A stretch of DNA of 64,000 nt from Colwellia sp. PAMC 21821 (lineage in GTDB: Bacteria; Pseudomonadota; Gammaproteobacteria; Enterobacterales; Alteromonadaceae): the NCBI RefSeq assembly GCF_002077175.1, contig NZ_CP014943.1:1-64000 (forward strand), read 5' to 3'. A model generated the notes under the pieces. It saw nothing but the letters and a program-made list of their open reading frames with translations. It had not been told where the DNA came from and did no database searches. Below, piece by piece: positions 9,201 to 21,961 of this stretch (the stretch's first letter is position 1; every line of letters begins with the position of its first letter). A program made the position numbers and the translations under genes.

Positions 9201-11360
9201 ATGAAAAAATTTGCAACACTTTGCTTTGCATTAGCTTCAACAGCGACCTTAGCTGATGAAGGAATGTGGCAACCACATCAACTGCCGGATATTGCAACAA
9301 AGTTGGTTAATGCAGGACTAAAGCTTAATCCTAATTCATTAACTGACCTAACTGGTTTCCCTATGGGGGCCATCGTAAGTTTAGGGGGGTGTACTGCCTC
9401 TTTTCTCTCAGACAAAGGGCTTGTAGCAACCAACCACCATTGTGTATATGGTTCAGTGCAATATAACTCCACTGAAGATAATAACTTACTAAAAAATGGT
9501 TTCTTAGCAAAATCATATAAAGAAGAGCTCCCCGCCACTCCTGGCACTAGAATATATGTTACAGAAGAAATAACGCCTGTTACCACTATTATCAAAGCTG
9601 GTTTGGGATCAAATATGACCGGTGCTGAACGCTATAATAGCATTGAGCAAAGCTCTAAATCTTTAATTGCCGAATGTGAAAGCGATAAGAAGTACCGCTG
9701 CAGTGTCGTTAACTTTCACGGCGGCCTAGAATATTACTTATTCAAACAACTCACTATAAGAGATGTGCGCTTGGCTCACGCCCCCGCGAGTAGTGTTGGT
9801 AAATACGGTGGCGATGTCGACAATTGGATGTGGCCAAGACATACCGGAGACTATGGCTTTTATCGTGCTTATGTAGGTAAAGATGGTCAACCTGCAGACT
9901 ATAGTAGTGATAACGTGCCATATGAACCAAAACATCACTTAAAAGTCAATAAAAGTAGTGTTGATGAAAATGATTACATCATGGTGTTGGGCTATCCAGG
10001 AAGGACTAATCGCTACCGTACAGCGTTAGAAGTAGAAAACCAATTCACCTGGACTTACCCTCAAGCGAAAAATTATAGAGAAGAAATTATCGACCTTATA
10101 CATGATAATTTAGCTCTAGGTAGTGATGCACGAATCAAATATGAAAGTACTTTAGCCAGTCTTGCTAACTACGCTAAAAATTACGGCAGCATGGTTGAAA
10201 GCTACAATAAAGGTACAACACTTGCCCGTAAACAATCATTAGAATCTGAACTAAGCAAATGGATAAGTGAAGATACATCGCGCCAAGAAAAATACGGTGA
10301 CGCTTTAAAAGGTTTAAACAGCTTAATTAAGCAAGATCAGCAAAGCCAAGCACGGGACTTAATTCTAGGTTATATGAATTATAGCAAAATGCTCAGTACA
10401 GCGAATCGTCTATATCGCTTATCGCTTGAAAGTAAAAAGCCTAATGTTGAGCGTAAAAGTGGCTATCAAGACCGTGATATCGCGAGTTTTGAACAAAGTA
10501 TGAAAGCGGTCAATCGTCGATATGACGCACAAATGGACCAAAAAATATTACTGGCCATGTTTAAACATTATATTGAATTACCTAAAGCACAACGTTTAGC
10601 GTCGCTTGATGAATTCTTTAATATCGGTAAAAATCATACCGCAGACCAGATACAGACAAAACTTACTAAGATGTACCTAACTACCAGCCTGAACGAGCAA
10701 AATAGCCGTTTATCTTGGATGGATAAATCACCAAACGACTTTGCTAATAGTGACGACCCATTCATCCAATTAGCGACAGCTACTTATGCTGAACGTAAAG
10801 CTATTGAAGAGGCTAATGAAGAACTTTCAGGAAATATTCAATCATTTAGACCAAAATATATGGAAGCTTTAATTGCATATTTCAACTCAAAAGATCTTCC
10901 TGTCTACGCTGATGCCAACAGTACACTTCGAGTAACCTATGGTAATGTTAAAGGATATTCGCCACAAGATGGTTTAGTTGCAACACCTTTTACTACCCTT
11001 GAAGGTATTGTTAGAAAAGATACAGGCATCACGCCATTTGATGCGCCTAAAAAGCAACTTTCACTTATTAAAGAAAAACAATATGGTGAATACGCAAAAC
11101 AAGATCTAGGCTCAGTCCCAGTTAACTTTTTAGGTACGCTAGACATCACGGGTGGTAATTCTGGCTCGCCAACATTGAATGATAAAGCAGAGTTTGTTGG
11201 TTTAGTATTTGACGGTGTTTACGAAAGTATAATTGGTGACTGGGATTACGATACTAAATTGAACCGATCGATTCACGTAGATATAAAATATATGCTTTGG
11301 GTCATGGAACATGTAGACGGTGCAACAAACCTAATTGAAGAGATGGATATTGTTGAATAA
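9201..11360 (+). CDS. S46 family dipeptidyl-peptidase (DPP7/DPP11 type), exported
   Basis: S46 peptidases remove dipeptides from the N-terminus of oligopeptides in the periplasm, letting the cell use peptides as nutrients. The 719-residue length matches the family. Residues 1-18 are a signal peptide (MKKFATLCFALASTATLA). The triad is visible: His80 in TNHHC, Asp207 in DVDNWMWPRHTGDYG and Ser654 in GGNSGSP. The helical insert between residues 300 and 560 covers the active site in known structures. Whether it cuts after hydrophobic (DPP7) or acidic (DPP11) residues depends on one S1 residue that I cannot place with confidence. A ribosome site GAGAA lies before the ATG. An intrinsic terminator follows. 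Confidence 0.93.
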   Translation: MKKFATLCFALASTATLADEGMWQPHQLPDIATKLVNAGLKLNPNSLTDLTGFPMGAIVSLGGCTASFLSDKGLVATNHHCVYGSVQYNSTEDNNLLKNGFLAKSYKEELPATPGTRIYVTEEITPVTTIIKAGLGSNMTGAERYNSIEQSSKSLIAECESDKKYRCSVVNFHGGLEYYLFKQLTIRDVRLAHAPASSVGKYGGDVDNWMWPRHTGDYGFYRAYVGKDGQPADYSSDNVPYEPKHHLKVNKSSVDENDYIMVLGYPGRTNRYRTALEVENQFTWTYPQAKNYREEIIDLIHDNLALGSDARIKYESTLASLANYAKNYGSMVESYNKGTTLARKQSLESELSKWISEDTSRQEKYGDALKGLNSLIKQDQQSQARDLILGYMNYSKMLSTANRLYRLSLESKKPNVERKSGYQDRDIASFEQSMKAVNRRYDAQMDQKILLAMFKHYIELPKAQRLASLDEFFNIGKNHTADQIQTKLTKMYLTTSLNEQNSRLSWMDKSPNDFANSDDPFIQLATATYAERKAIEEANEELSGNIQSFRPKYMEALIAYFNSKDLPVYADANSTLRVTYGNVKGYSPQDGLVATPFTTLEGIVRKDTGITPFDAPKKQLSLIKEKQYGEYAKQDLGSVPVNFLGTLDITGGNSGSPTLNDKAEFVGLVFDGVYESIIGDWDYDTKLNRSIHVDIKYMLWVMEHVDGATNLIEEMDIVE

Positions 11361-11404
11361 GCTTTAATTTCAGCTGAACGAATCAGGGCTATATCAATCA
11401 AAAT

Positions 11405-11431
11405 AAAAATCCAGCTAATGCTGGATTTTTT
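11405..11431 (+). terminator. intrinsic terminator of the S46 peptidase gene
   Basis: AAAAATCCAGC - TAAT - GCTGGATTTTT: a perfect 11-bp stem with four-base loop, ending in a T run, 45 bases after the stop codon. Confidence 0.85.
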
Positions 11432-12240
11432 ATACCTGAAATATTTCTCACCTTACTCTACTTAAAATCTATTATTTAGGCAGATTACTTTGTACGCAGC
11501 GAATAAGATAAGGTATAAAGTGAGTATTTAAATTATTCATTGGGTAAGAAAATATTCAGCTACCTAGTCTAAAATCCTGTAACTATTAAACGATGATGAT
11601 TAAATTTACAACGCTAAAATTGCTTATTTTAATCAGCGAGAATAATCATATAATTGTTGAGAATTCGCTAACATCAATTTTGGCATAGGTTTCTAAAGTA
11701 ACAAAAGTAATAGATCATGTTGTTACTATTGTTATAAATGGAGCAAGTAAACACCAAGATTACCGAGATAAAGACTTTCCTCTTCATATTCATATTCATA
11801 TTCACCTGAAATAAATCAATTAAACAGGTTTAGTGCAGGTTTTAAAAATACGATCTTAGCTAATTCAAAGACTACAACGATATTTTAGATGAATGCTCAG
11901 TAGCTTAGAGCCGATTTATAAATGTTATAGATAGAGTCATACTTTTTACCGAGGGGATTGAACTATGTTGAATAATAATGATATTGGTCTGGAATAAGTT
12001 TCGAACAGAATCGACTAGATCCATTGTTACCGAACTTATTACAAACACAGAAAAAAAATCCCCTAGCGTTAGGTACGGGTAACTAACGAGTAAAGATGAA
12101 TTATGCCGATCTTCCATGGATGGCAAAGGATGAGTTGAAAAGAAGCTTAGTGAGGAAATAGTTTAAAGCTGTAAGTTACTAATGTATTAATCTGATAGCT
12201 GAAGTTTTAAGTCCTAAACAGCAAAAAAACCGTCACTTTT
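11432..12240. other. gene-free stretch between the S46 peptidase and the rRNA operon tail
   Basis: About 800 bases with no plausible gene. Around 12058-12085 a sequence reading CCCCTAGCGTTAGGTACGGG resembles a decayed copy of the rRNA-operon terminator at 12782. The segment 12163-12236 aligns with 12405-12510 (shared TTTAAAGCTGT, CTGATAGCTGAAGTTT and AGCAAAAA), as if the sequence downstream of the 5S gene had been duplicated. The rest shows nothing recognisable. Confidence 0.5.
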
Positions 12241-12387
12241 ATAAAGTAGGGTCAGATACACATTAATTGATTTTGGTGGCATTGGTCATTGTAAAAGAGG
12301 AAATATTGAGCTTAGTTCTTGACCATATTGCTCGTTTTAGAGGATATCAGGCAACTAAAAATTAATGTGTATCTGACCCTACTTTAT
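12241..12387. mobile_element. 147-bp element with perfect 27-bp terminal inverted repeats
   Basis: The left arm 12241-12267 begins ATAAAGTAGGGTCAGATACA. The right arm 12361-12387 is its exact reverse complement. The 93-bp interior has no gene. The GGGTCAGATACAC end motif is of the kind I associate with short non-autonomous repeats of IS200/RAYT-like transposases in marine gammaproteobacteria, but this link is from memory. It splits the duplicated post-5S segment, so it inserted after that duplication. Confidence 0.75.
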
Positions 12388-12497
12388 TGAAATAGCTTTA
12401 AGTTTAAAGCTGTCAGTAAAAATCTAGCAATCACTAATGTCTTGTGGCTGATAGCTGACAGCTTAAAACTGATAGCTGAAGTTTGGAATCCCAGATA

Positions 12498-12528
12498 GCA
12501 AAAAGCCCGACTCTTTCGAATCGGGCTC
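12498..12528 (-). terminator. intrinsic terminator after the broken 5S copy
   Basis: Minus strand: AGCCCGATTC - GAAA - GAGTCGGGCT followed by TTTTT. It has the same spacing to the end of the 5S remnant as the terminator at 12782 has to the intact 5S. Confidence 0.85.
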
Positions 12529-12558
12529 TTCTAAATAGAAGCCTAGCAATGTCCTACT

Positions 12559-12609
12559 GACGTGCATGGATGCACTAATGCCGTGGGTGCATGGATGCAC
12601 AAGAACCGT
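12559..12609. repeat. palindromic insert 1 in the 5S remnant
   Basis: 51 bp carrying two copies of the hairpin GTGCATGGATGCAC (GTGCAT-GG-ATGCAC), placed between bases that are adjacent in the intact 5S gene. Confidence 0.75.
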
Positions 12610-12663
12610 CTCACATAAAGAGAAGAACACCCACACGCTCTTTACCACCGACGCTAACACGTT

Positions 12664-12713
12664 GACGTGCATGGATGCACTAATTCCGCGAAGACAGGAT
12701 GTCTAAGAGCGGT
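12664..12713. repeat. palindromic insert 2 in the 5S remnant
   Basis: About 50 bp starting with the same GACGTGCATGGATGCAC as insert 1. Its second half carries a different small hairpin, AGACAGGATGTCT, bracketed by CCGC and GCGG. It is placed between bases adjacent in the intact 5S gene. Confidence 0.75.
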
Positions 12714-12781
12714 CACTTCTGAGTTCGGAATGGGATCAGGTGGGGTAATCTACTTTTTTCATTTTCATACGACAGAAAGCA

Positions 12782-12812
12782 AAAAACCCGTAGCGTTAGC
12801 TACGGGTTTCTC
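12782..12812 (-). terminator. rRNA operon terminator
   Basis: Minus strand: AAACCCGTAGC - TAAC - GCTACGGGTTT followed by TTT, directly after the 5S 3' end. It is a strong GC-rich stem. Confidence 0.9.
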
Positions 12813-12820
12813 TAAATAGA

Positions 12821-12938
12821 AGCCTAGCAATGTCCTACTCTCACATGGGAACTCCCACACTACCATCGGCGCTAACACGTTTCACTTCTGAGTTCGGAAT
12901 GGGATCAGGTGGGGCCATGTCGCTATTGTCGCTAGACA
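12821..12938 (-). rRNA. rrf: 5S ribosomal RNA
   Basis: Minus-strand sequence begins TGTCTAGCGAC and contains CCGAACTCAGAAGTGAAACG and GCGCCGATGGTAGTGTGGG, all diagnostic of gammaproteobacterial 5S rRNA. The 5' and 3' ends pair (TCTAGC with GCTAGG). Length is about 118 nt; ends are good to within two bases. Confidence 0.95.
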
Positions 12939-13201
12939 AAAACTTGCTTGTTAATTACCAAATTGACGGCATTGCTACAATCGCTTAGATACTCATTGAG
13001 TAAACTCAACTCCGTGTCACGCTCATTTGCGGCTTTGTCAATTCGTCACTTACCTGCGCAAGTGATTAACAATTAATAATCTTAGAAAGCTGTAAATACC
13101 GTTTGTTCTTAATCTCTTATTCACACAATTGTCATGCGTGATGTGTGTATTCCTACACTTTTGTCAAACTTCATACAACTTAAAACCACTTGGGTGTTGT
13201 A

Positions 13202-16094
<2,893 letters not shown>

Positions 16095-16309
16095 ATACAA
16101 CCCCAAGTAGTTTCCTATTTGGTACACCGCGGAGACTAATCCACAGCAATTGTAAAGTCTGACATTTTCACGCACACAAAGTGTGTCTTGAATAAGAGTG
16201 GTAACAAATTTAACTCGTAAAAGTAAAAACTTATTACCGGGTTGATTACGTTTCCGAGGAGGAACCGTAATCACCATTATTAACAGGCGATATTCCCATT
16301 AATAACAGC

Positions 16310-16378
16310 TTGGTATTTATAATTTATGAACAACAGCGCGACACCGTGTTCATCATATAAATACCGGTATTTATATCA
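16310..16378. repeat. imperfect inverted repeat in the tRNA-Ala / 23S spacer
   Basis: GGTATTTATAATTTATGAACA and TGTTCATCATATAAATACC flank a 16-bp centre, giving a long imperfect hairpin in the transcribed spacer. It is probably structural or a small repeat; its role is unknown. Confidence 0.5.
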
Positions 16379-16385
16379 GCTTTCC

Positions 16386-16403
16386 AGATTGTTAAAGAAC
16401 TCA
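16386..16403 (-). promoter_or_regulatory. boxA-like antitermination sequence in the rRNA spacer
   Basis: Minus strand TTCTTTAACAATCTGG closely resembles the spacer boxA (TGCTCTTTAACAAT) that loads the Nus/SuhB antitermination complex ahead of 23S rRNA. Confidence 0.7.
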
Positions 16404-16502
16404 ATAAATGCGCGCATTCGGCATAAATCGTGGTTTAAAAAACCAAACTTAACTCATCAACTTTTGATAGTTTAAGTTTGGTCTCTTTCTTTAGAGAAGA
16501 AG

Positions 16503-16578
16503 TGGTGGAGCTAAGCAGGATCGAACTGCTGACCTCCTGCGTGCAAGGCAGGCGCTCTCCCAGCTGAGCTATAGCCCC
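16503..16578 (-). tRNA. tRNA-Ala (anticodon TGC)
   Basis: 76 nt with encoded CCA. The acceptor GGGGCTA pairs with TAGCTCC. The anticodon loop is CTTGCAC (TGC), and the T loop TTCGATC is present. It is the second tRNA of the 16S-23S spacer, as in many gammaproteobacterial operons. Confidence 0.97.
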
Positions 16579-16695
16579 GCAATGGGAAACATCTAGCTAA
16601 AACAAACTCAGATTTACGTGTTTTACAAGGCGGAAGGATGCGAAGTGTAGGCTTTTCTACACGAGTATCTTTCCAACGCCGTAAAAATCGTAAAT

Positions 16696-16772
<77 letters not shown>

Positions 16773-16838
16773 ATTTCTCTTTCAAGAATTGTTGTCCGAA
16801 GCTTAGATGTTTGGACTTCTTCTAATTCGTTATCATGT

Positions 16839-16855
16839 AATTTGTGTAGACACTC
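16839..16855 (-). other. 3' arm of the 16S RNase III processing stem
   Basis: Minus strand GAGTGTCTACACAAATT is complementary, with one G-U pair, to AATTTGTGTGGACACTC in the leader (18688-18704). The two arms bracket 16S rRNA, as expected for the precursor stem cut by RNase III. Confidence 0.75.
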
Positions 16856-16904
16856 GTAGAACACTCTCGAAAGAGAATTCTCATTAAGCTGTTTTACTTC
16901 AAGA

Positions 16905-18449
<1,545 letters not shown>

Positions 18450-18687
18450 AAAATCGTTTGTGATGCTCACCTTAACTAACCGAAGTTAACCAAGAAAAGA
18501 CATCTGCTCAATGAATTCTGTCGTGTTACTCTCTATCCGACTAAAGAAGAAAGTAACTACATAAAACGTATTATTTAAATCCTAAGACCTAAATGATACT
18601 TATTTTTGTGTGACATCATATTAAGCTGTTTTTTTTGTTACGTTCTTTCCGAAGAAATAGGTAACTATGTAAAATCAACGTTAATGT

Positions 18688-18704
18688 GAGTGTCCACACA
18701 AATT
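18688..18704 (-). other. 5' arm of the 16S RNase III processing stem
   Basis: Leader sequence AATTTGTGTGGACACTC (minus strand). It pairs with 16839-16855 on the far side of 16S. Confidence 0.75.
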
Positions 18705-18716
18705 GCATGATAACTA

Positions 18717-18731
18717 ATTGTTAAAGATGGG
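18717..18731 (-). promoter_or_regulatory. boxA-like antitermination sequence in the rRNA leader
   Basis: Minus strand ATCTTTAACAATTAG, just upstream of the 16S processing stem, matches the leader boxA of gammaproteobacterial rRNA operons. Confidence 0.7.
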
Positions 18732-18748
18732 TACACGAAGTACCTATG

Positions 18749-18783
18749 CCGAACCGTTCATGGATGAACGTTTTGTTCGGTAC
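18749..18783. repeat. nested palindrome in the rRNA leader
   Basis: CCGAAC - CGTTCATGGATGAACG - TTTT - GTTCGG. The inner hairpin GTTCAT-GG-ATGAAC has the same arm-GG-arm form as the hairpins in the 5S inserts, though the arms differ. It may be a leader structure or a repeat insertion. Confidence 0.5.
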
Positions 18784-18860
18784 GAGCCAACAATCTCATT
18801 CGTTGTTAGACCGCTTGTTGCTTGAGACCGGCTAGTAGCCTTGCCTGAAGCGAGATGCGC

Positions 18861-18888
18861 ATTCTACGCAACTCAGTTTTAATGTCAA
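18861..18888 (-). promoter_or_regulatory. rRNA P1-type promoter
   Basis: Minus strand -35 TTGACA (18888-18883), 16-bp spacer, -10 TAGAAT (18866-18861), then a GC-rich discriminator GCGCATC. An AT-rich UP-element-like stretch lies directly upstream (18890-18930). Consensus -35 with a short spacer is typical of rRNA promoters. Confidence 0.85.
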
Positions 18889-18930
18889 CGTTTTATTTGA
18901 ATTTATTTTAAAAGTTTTTAAAACTTTCAA

Positions 18931-19131
18931 AACCAACCTTTTAAAACATTACGTTAACCAATTTGGCCTAAACCGCGTTAGATAACTTATTAAAACAGCC
19001 CGTTGGGGTTACCCCTTGGAACTGGAGCGAATTTTAGAGATTTCTCACCTCACGTCAACACCTAAATGCAATTAAATTGCGAAAAGATGTTTGTTTGCTT
19101 TTTATTTATACGATACGTCGATAAATCAAGC
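18931..19131. other. gap between the rRNA promoter and gmhB
   Basis: About 200 bases with no gene. It holds the 3' flank of gmhB and the upstream side of the rRNA promoter. Confidence 0.4.
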
Positions 19132-19683
19132 TTAAACGATAAATTCAATGGCTTGTTTCAGCTCATTGATTCGAATTACACCTTCAATATGCTCCGAAGG
19201 TGATTCATTAGTATAGCGGCTATCGACTAAAATTCTAGATTTGATGCCCGCATTATAAGCTGCTTGCATGTCGGAAATTTTATCGCCAATGAAAATACTT
19301 TCCATTAATGTAATAGCATACTCTTCTTTCGCTTGGTTGATCATGCCTGGCTCAGGCTTACGGCACTTGCATGACATTACAAAATCGTTAACGCCTTTCG
19401 TAGGATGATGAGGACAGAAGTATACTTTGCTGATAGTTACTTTATGCTTGGCAAATTCATTAACCATCCATTTCGATAAGGTTTCAAATGTTGCAATATC
19501 GTAATATCCTCTGGCAATACCTGCTTGGTTAGTTATGACGAATATCTGATAGCCTTTTTCAATTGCTCGTTGGCATAATTCAAAAATCCCTTCTACAAAT
19601 TCAAAATTTTCTGGTTTATGAACATAACCATGGTCAACATTAATAATGCCATCTCTATCAAGAAAAAGTGCTTTATTCATCAT
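19132..19683 (-). CDS. gmhB: D-glycero-beta-D-manno-heptose 1,7-bisphosphate 7-phosphatase
   Basis: GmhB removes the 7-phosphate of heptose bisphosphate in the synthesis of ADP-heptose for the lipopolysaccharide inner core. The 183-residue HAD-family protein shows the nucleophile motif FLDRDG (Asp9, Asp11), the motif II region VITNQAGIARG, the family's zinc site C-P-H-H ... C-K-C, and the KPEPG and GDKISDM motifs. Two ATGs are adjacent at the start, with AGAAAG upstream; either may be used. gmhB directly upstream of an rRNA operon on the same strand is also the arrangement in E. coli. Confidence 0.93.
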   Translation of the reverse strand: MMNKALFLDRDGIINVDHGYVHKPENFEFVEGIFELCQRAIEKGYQIFVITNQAGIARGYYDIATFETLSKWMVNEFAKHKVTISKVYFCPHHPTKGVNDFVMSCKCRKPEPGMINQAKEEYAITLMESIFIGDKISDMQAAYNAGIKSRILVDSRYTNESPSEHIEGVIRINELKQAIEFIV

Positions 19684-19879
19684 TACTTTCTTATTTAGCT
19701 GTTTAAAATATGCTATTAAATAGCAATTAAGTGTAAAGGCGTTATTAATCTAACTCTCTATTAATAACGAACAGTCTTTGAATGAACAAGGCACTGTTAT
19801 TATGTTATGTAACTTTGCTTAAAAAAATAGCTAAAATATAACGAAAATATTGCGATAAACTAGATATTTAAGATCTAGT

Positions 19880-20641
19880 TTACATACACAGACCACCATC
19901 AATTTCTACAACGCGTCCAGTGAAGAATTCATTTTCAAATATGTAGTTTACGGTATGCGCTATTTCATCAGCCTCACCTAAACGACCAACAGGCTTCATG
20001 CTCTCTAAACGTTGACGCATTTCAGGTTTCATGGCATCGGTCATAGCGGTACGAATAACACCAGGAGCAATTGCACCAACACGAATACCATGGCGGCCAA
20101 GTTCTCTTGCCCATGTAACTGTCATCGCCACTACGCCAGCTTTTGAAGCCGCATAATTAGTTTGGCCCATATTACCACCACGGGCAATTGATGACATATT
20201 AATGATCACGCCTTTACGTTTGCCCTCAATCATATGAACTGCAGCTTCACGGCCACACAAAAATACGCCCGTTAAGTTAACATCAATAACTGATTGAAAT
20301 TGGTCTAGCGACATTTTTTTACTTACTACGCCATCTTTAGCTTTAACAAACATGCCATCTCGTAAAATCCCGGCATTGTTGATTAAACCATCGATACCTG
20401 AGAAGTCATCGTTAATTTTTACAAATGTTGCTTCTACTTCAGCTTCATTGGTGACGTTAGCTAAATAGTACTTAGCTTGCGAACCTGCTTCTTCAACCAA
20501 GCTAACGGTGGCTTGTAATTGCTCTTCATTTAAATCAATAAGTGCTAATTTAGCGCCTGATTTTGCCAAGTTTAGGGCAATTGCACGGCCAAGGCCTTGT
20601 CCGCCGCCAGTAACTACTATAGTTTTACCGCTTAAATTCAT
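19880..20641 (-). CDS. short-chain dehydrogenase/reductase, probably 3-hydroxyacyl-CoA type
   Basis: This 253-residue SDR has the NAD(P)-binding TGGGQGLG (11-18), the NNAG motif (about 90), a catalytic serine in INMSS, and YAASK as the catalytic Tyr/Lys. Asp at the end of beta-2 (ALIDLNE) favours NAD+. It resembles FabG-like enzymes that oxidise 3-hydroxyacyl-CoA. It is the last gene of the minus-strand acyl-CoA cluster, 111 bp behind the hydrolase-like gene, so a beta-oxidation step in the same pathway is likely. The precise substrate is unknown. Confidence 0.82.
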   Translation of the reverse strand: MNLSGKTIVVTGGGQGLGRAIALNLAKSGAKLALIDLNEEQLQATVSLVEEAGSQAKYYLANVTNEAEVEATFVKINDDFSGIDGLINNAGILRDGMFVKAKDGVVSKKMSLDQFQSVIDVNLTGVFLCGREAAVHMIEGKRKGVIINMSSIARGGNMGQTNYAASKAGVVAMTVTWARELGRHGIRVGAIAPGVIRTAMTDAMKPEMRQRLESMKPVGRLGEADEIAHTVNYIFENEFFTGRVVEIDGGLCM

Positions 20642-20752
20642 GTTTAATCCCTCTGTTTATCTTTTATTCGTTTGTAACATCGGCTTTAATCTACATTAGT
20701 ATTATACCAAGTTGATAATATGCGCTAAAGCCAATATTAATCATTTATTTGC

Positions 20753-21910
20753 TTAGACTTCTACTGGTGTAAAAAACCAAGTTAGTAATTCTGCTGGAAT
20801 ATCATTGATGTTTTCATAGGCCCAGCGTGGGGTTTTATCTTTATCAACAAGTAATGCACGAACCCCTTCACTTAATTCTGGGTACTGACAACAACGCAAG
20901 CTCAAGTTAAGCTCAGAGGCAAAGCAATCGGCTAACGATAGGTCTTTGCTCAACAATAACTGTTGATAGATTATCATTGCTGAAAGTGGGCTACCTTTTC
21001 TCAACTTAGCTTGTGCTCGCTGTAACCAGTCGTTATCGGTTTCTAGGGCTAAAATAGCTTGATAGATATCTGCTGCATTATCAAAATCGGTTAATTGTGT
21101 AATAAGCGCTTGATGCTCAACTACGTTAGATGGCATTAATTTGAATGCTTGTTCACTTTGTTGAACAAACTGACTCAATGCTTGATCAAGCAAGTCATAG
21201 TTTTCGTTATTACTTTGCCAATCAATATCACTCAAGCCGGCTATTACATCATTTTTAAGGTTACTGTTAATGCCAATAGTAGCTAAGCCAATGTTTAACG
21301 CGTCTGCTGCATTAAATATTGCCCCCGTCATGCCTAAAAATAGTCCTATATTATTAGGCATTTTATTAAGAAACCAACTTGCGCCGACATCGGGGTATAA
21401 ACCTATGGTGATTTCGGGCATAGCTAGCAAGGTTTTTTCGGTAACGACTTTATGACTCGCGCCAGCAAATAAGCCAATTCCACCGCCCATGATATAACCG
21501 TCACCCCAAACTAAAATAGGTTTTGTGAATTCGTGGATCAGTTGGTCTACTTGATACTCTAGTGAGAAAAACTCATGCCCAAATGAGGCCATAATAGTTT
21601 CATCATTGATTATGCTAGCTGAGGTTTGAGTTAAATTATTCGACTCAATGCTAGCGCTATTATCTCTTTGTGTTTTGAGCGCATGGTACAAGCTAACAAC
21701 GTCACCGCCAGCGCAAAAGGCTTTATCTCCTGCCCCTTGTATAATGACCATAGCGATTTCATCGTTGTTCTGCCATGCAATTAGTTGTTTATGTAATAAC
21801 ACAAACATACTCATATTAAGCGCATTAAGTGATTTCGGGGCATTTAATTCTGCAATTGCAATACGCTTATTATTTTTTGTCTTTATTTCGCTGAAAATTA
21901 CTGGTGACAT
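20753..21910 (-). CDS. enoyl-CoA hydratase/isomerase family protein, 3-hydroxyisobutyryl-CoA hydrolase-like
   Basis: The 385-residue crotonase-fold protein has the long C-terminal helical extension that separates 3-hydroxyisobutyryl-CoA hydrolases from ordinary hydratases. Visible motifs are AFCAGGDV (about 65-72, oxyanion hole), GYIMGGGIGLFAG and AMPEITIGLYPDVGASW, the latter carrying the catalytic acid region of HIBCH proteins. HIBCH releases 3-hydroxyisobutyrate in valine degradation, which fits the neighbouring IcmF, whose substrate isobutyryl-CoA is the previous valine intermediate. It lies 51 bp after the AcuI-like gene and is probably cotranscribed. A wider acyl-CoA hydratase role cannot be excluded. 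Confidence 0.82.
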   Translation of the reverse strand: MSPVIFSEIKTKNNKRIAIAELNAPKSLNALNMSMFVLLHKQLIAWQNNDEIAMVIIQGAGDKAFCAGGDVVSLYHALKTQRDNSASIESNNLTQTSASIINDETIMASFGHEFFSLEYQVDQLIHEFTKPILVWGDGYIMGGGIGLFAGASHKVVTEKTLLAMPEITIGLYPDVGASWFLNKMPNNIGLFLGMTGAIFNAADALNIGLATIGINSNLKNDVIAGLSDIDWQSNNENYDLLDQALSQFVQQSEQAFKLMPSNVVEHQALITQLTDFDNAADIYQAILALETDNDWLQRAQAKLRKGSPLSAMIIYQQLLLSKDLSLADCFASELNLSLRCCQYPELSEGVRALLVDKDKTPRWAYENINDIPAELLTWFFTPVEV

Positions 21911-21961
21911 ATTAATCCTTTACAGTGTATTTACACATATTTTATCGTTTATAAATAGCCG

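Larger units (their letters stand above)
12541..12756 (-). pseudogene. 5S rRNA copy disrupted by two ~50-bp palindromic inserts
   Basis: The ends match the intact 5S at 12821-12938. 12541-12558 equals its 3' end and 12714-12746 equals its conserved GAACTCAGAAGTG region. Between them lie two insertions, 12559-12609 (51 bp) and about 12664-12713 (49-50 bp). Both begin GACGTGCATGGATGCAC and end in a (A/G)C(C/G)GT motif. The intervening 5S segment (12610-12663) has also diverged, and the 5' terminal 20 bases are not recognisable. It cannot yield a normal 5S rRNA. Confidence 0.85.

Noticed and set aside
11905..12672. short minus-strand frames downstream of the rRNA operon
   Set aside because: They overlap repeats, terminators and the broken 5S gene, and show no coding pattern.
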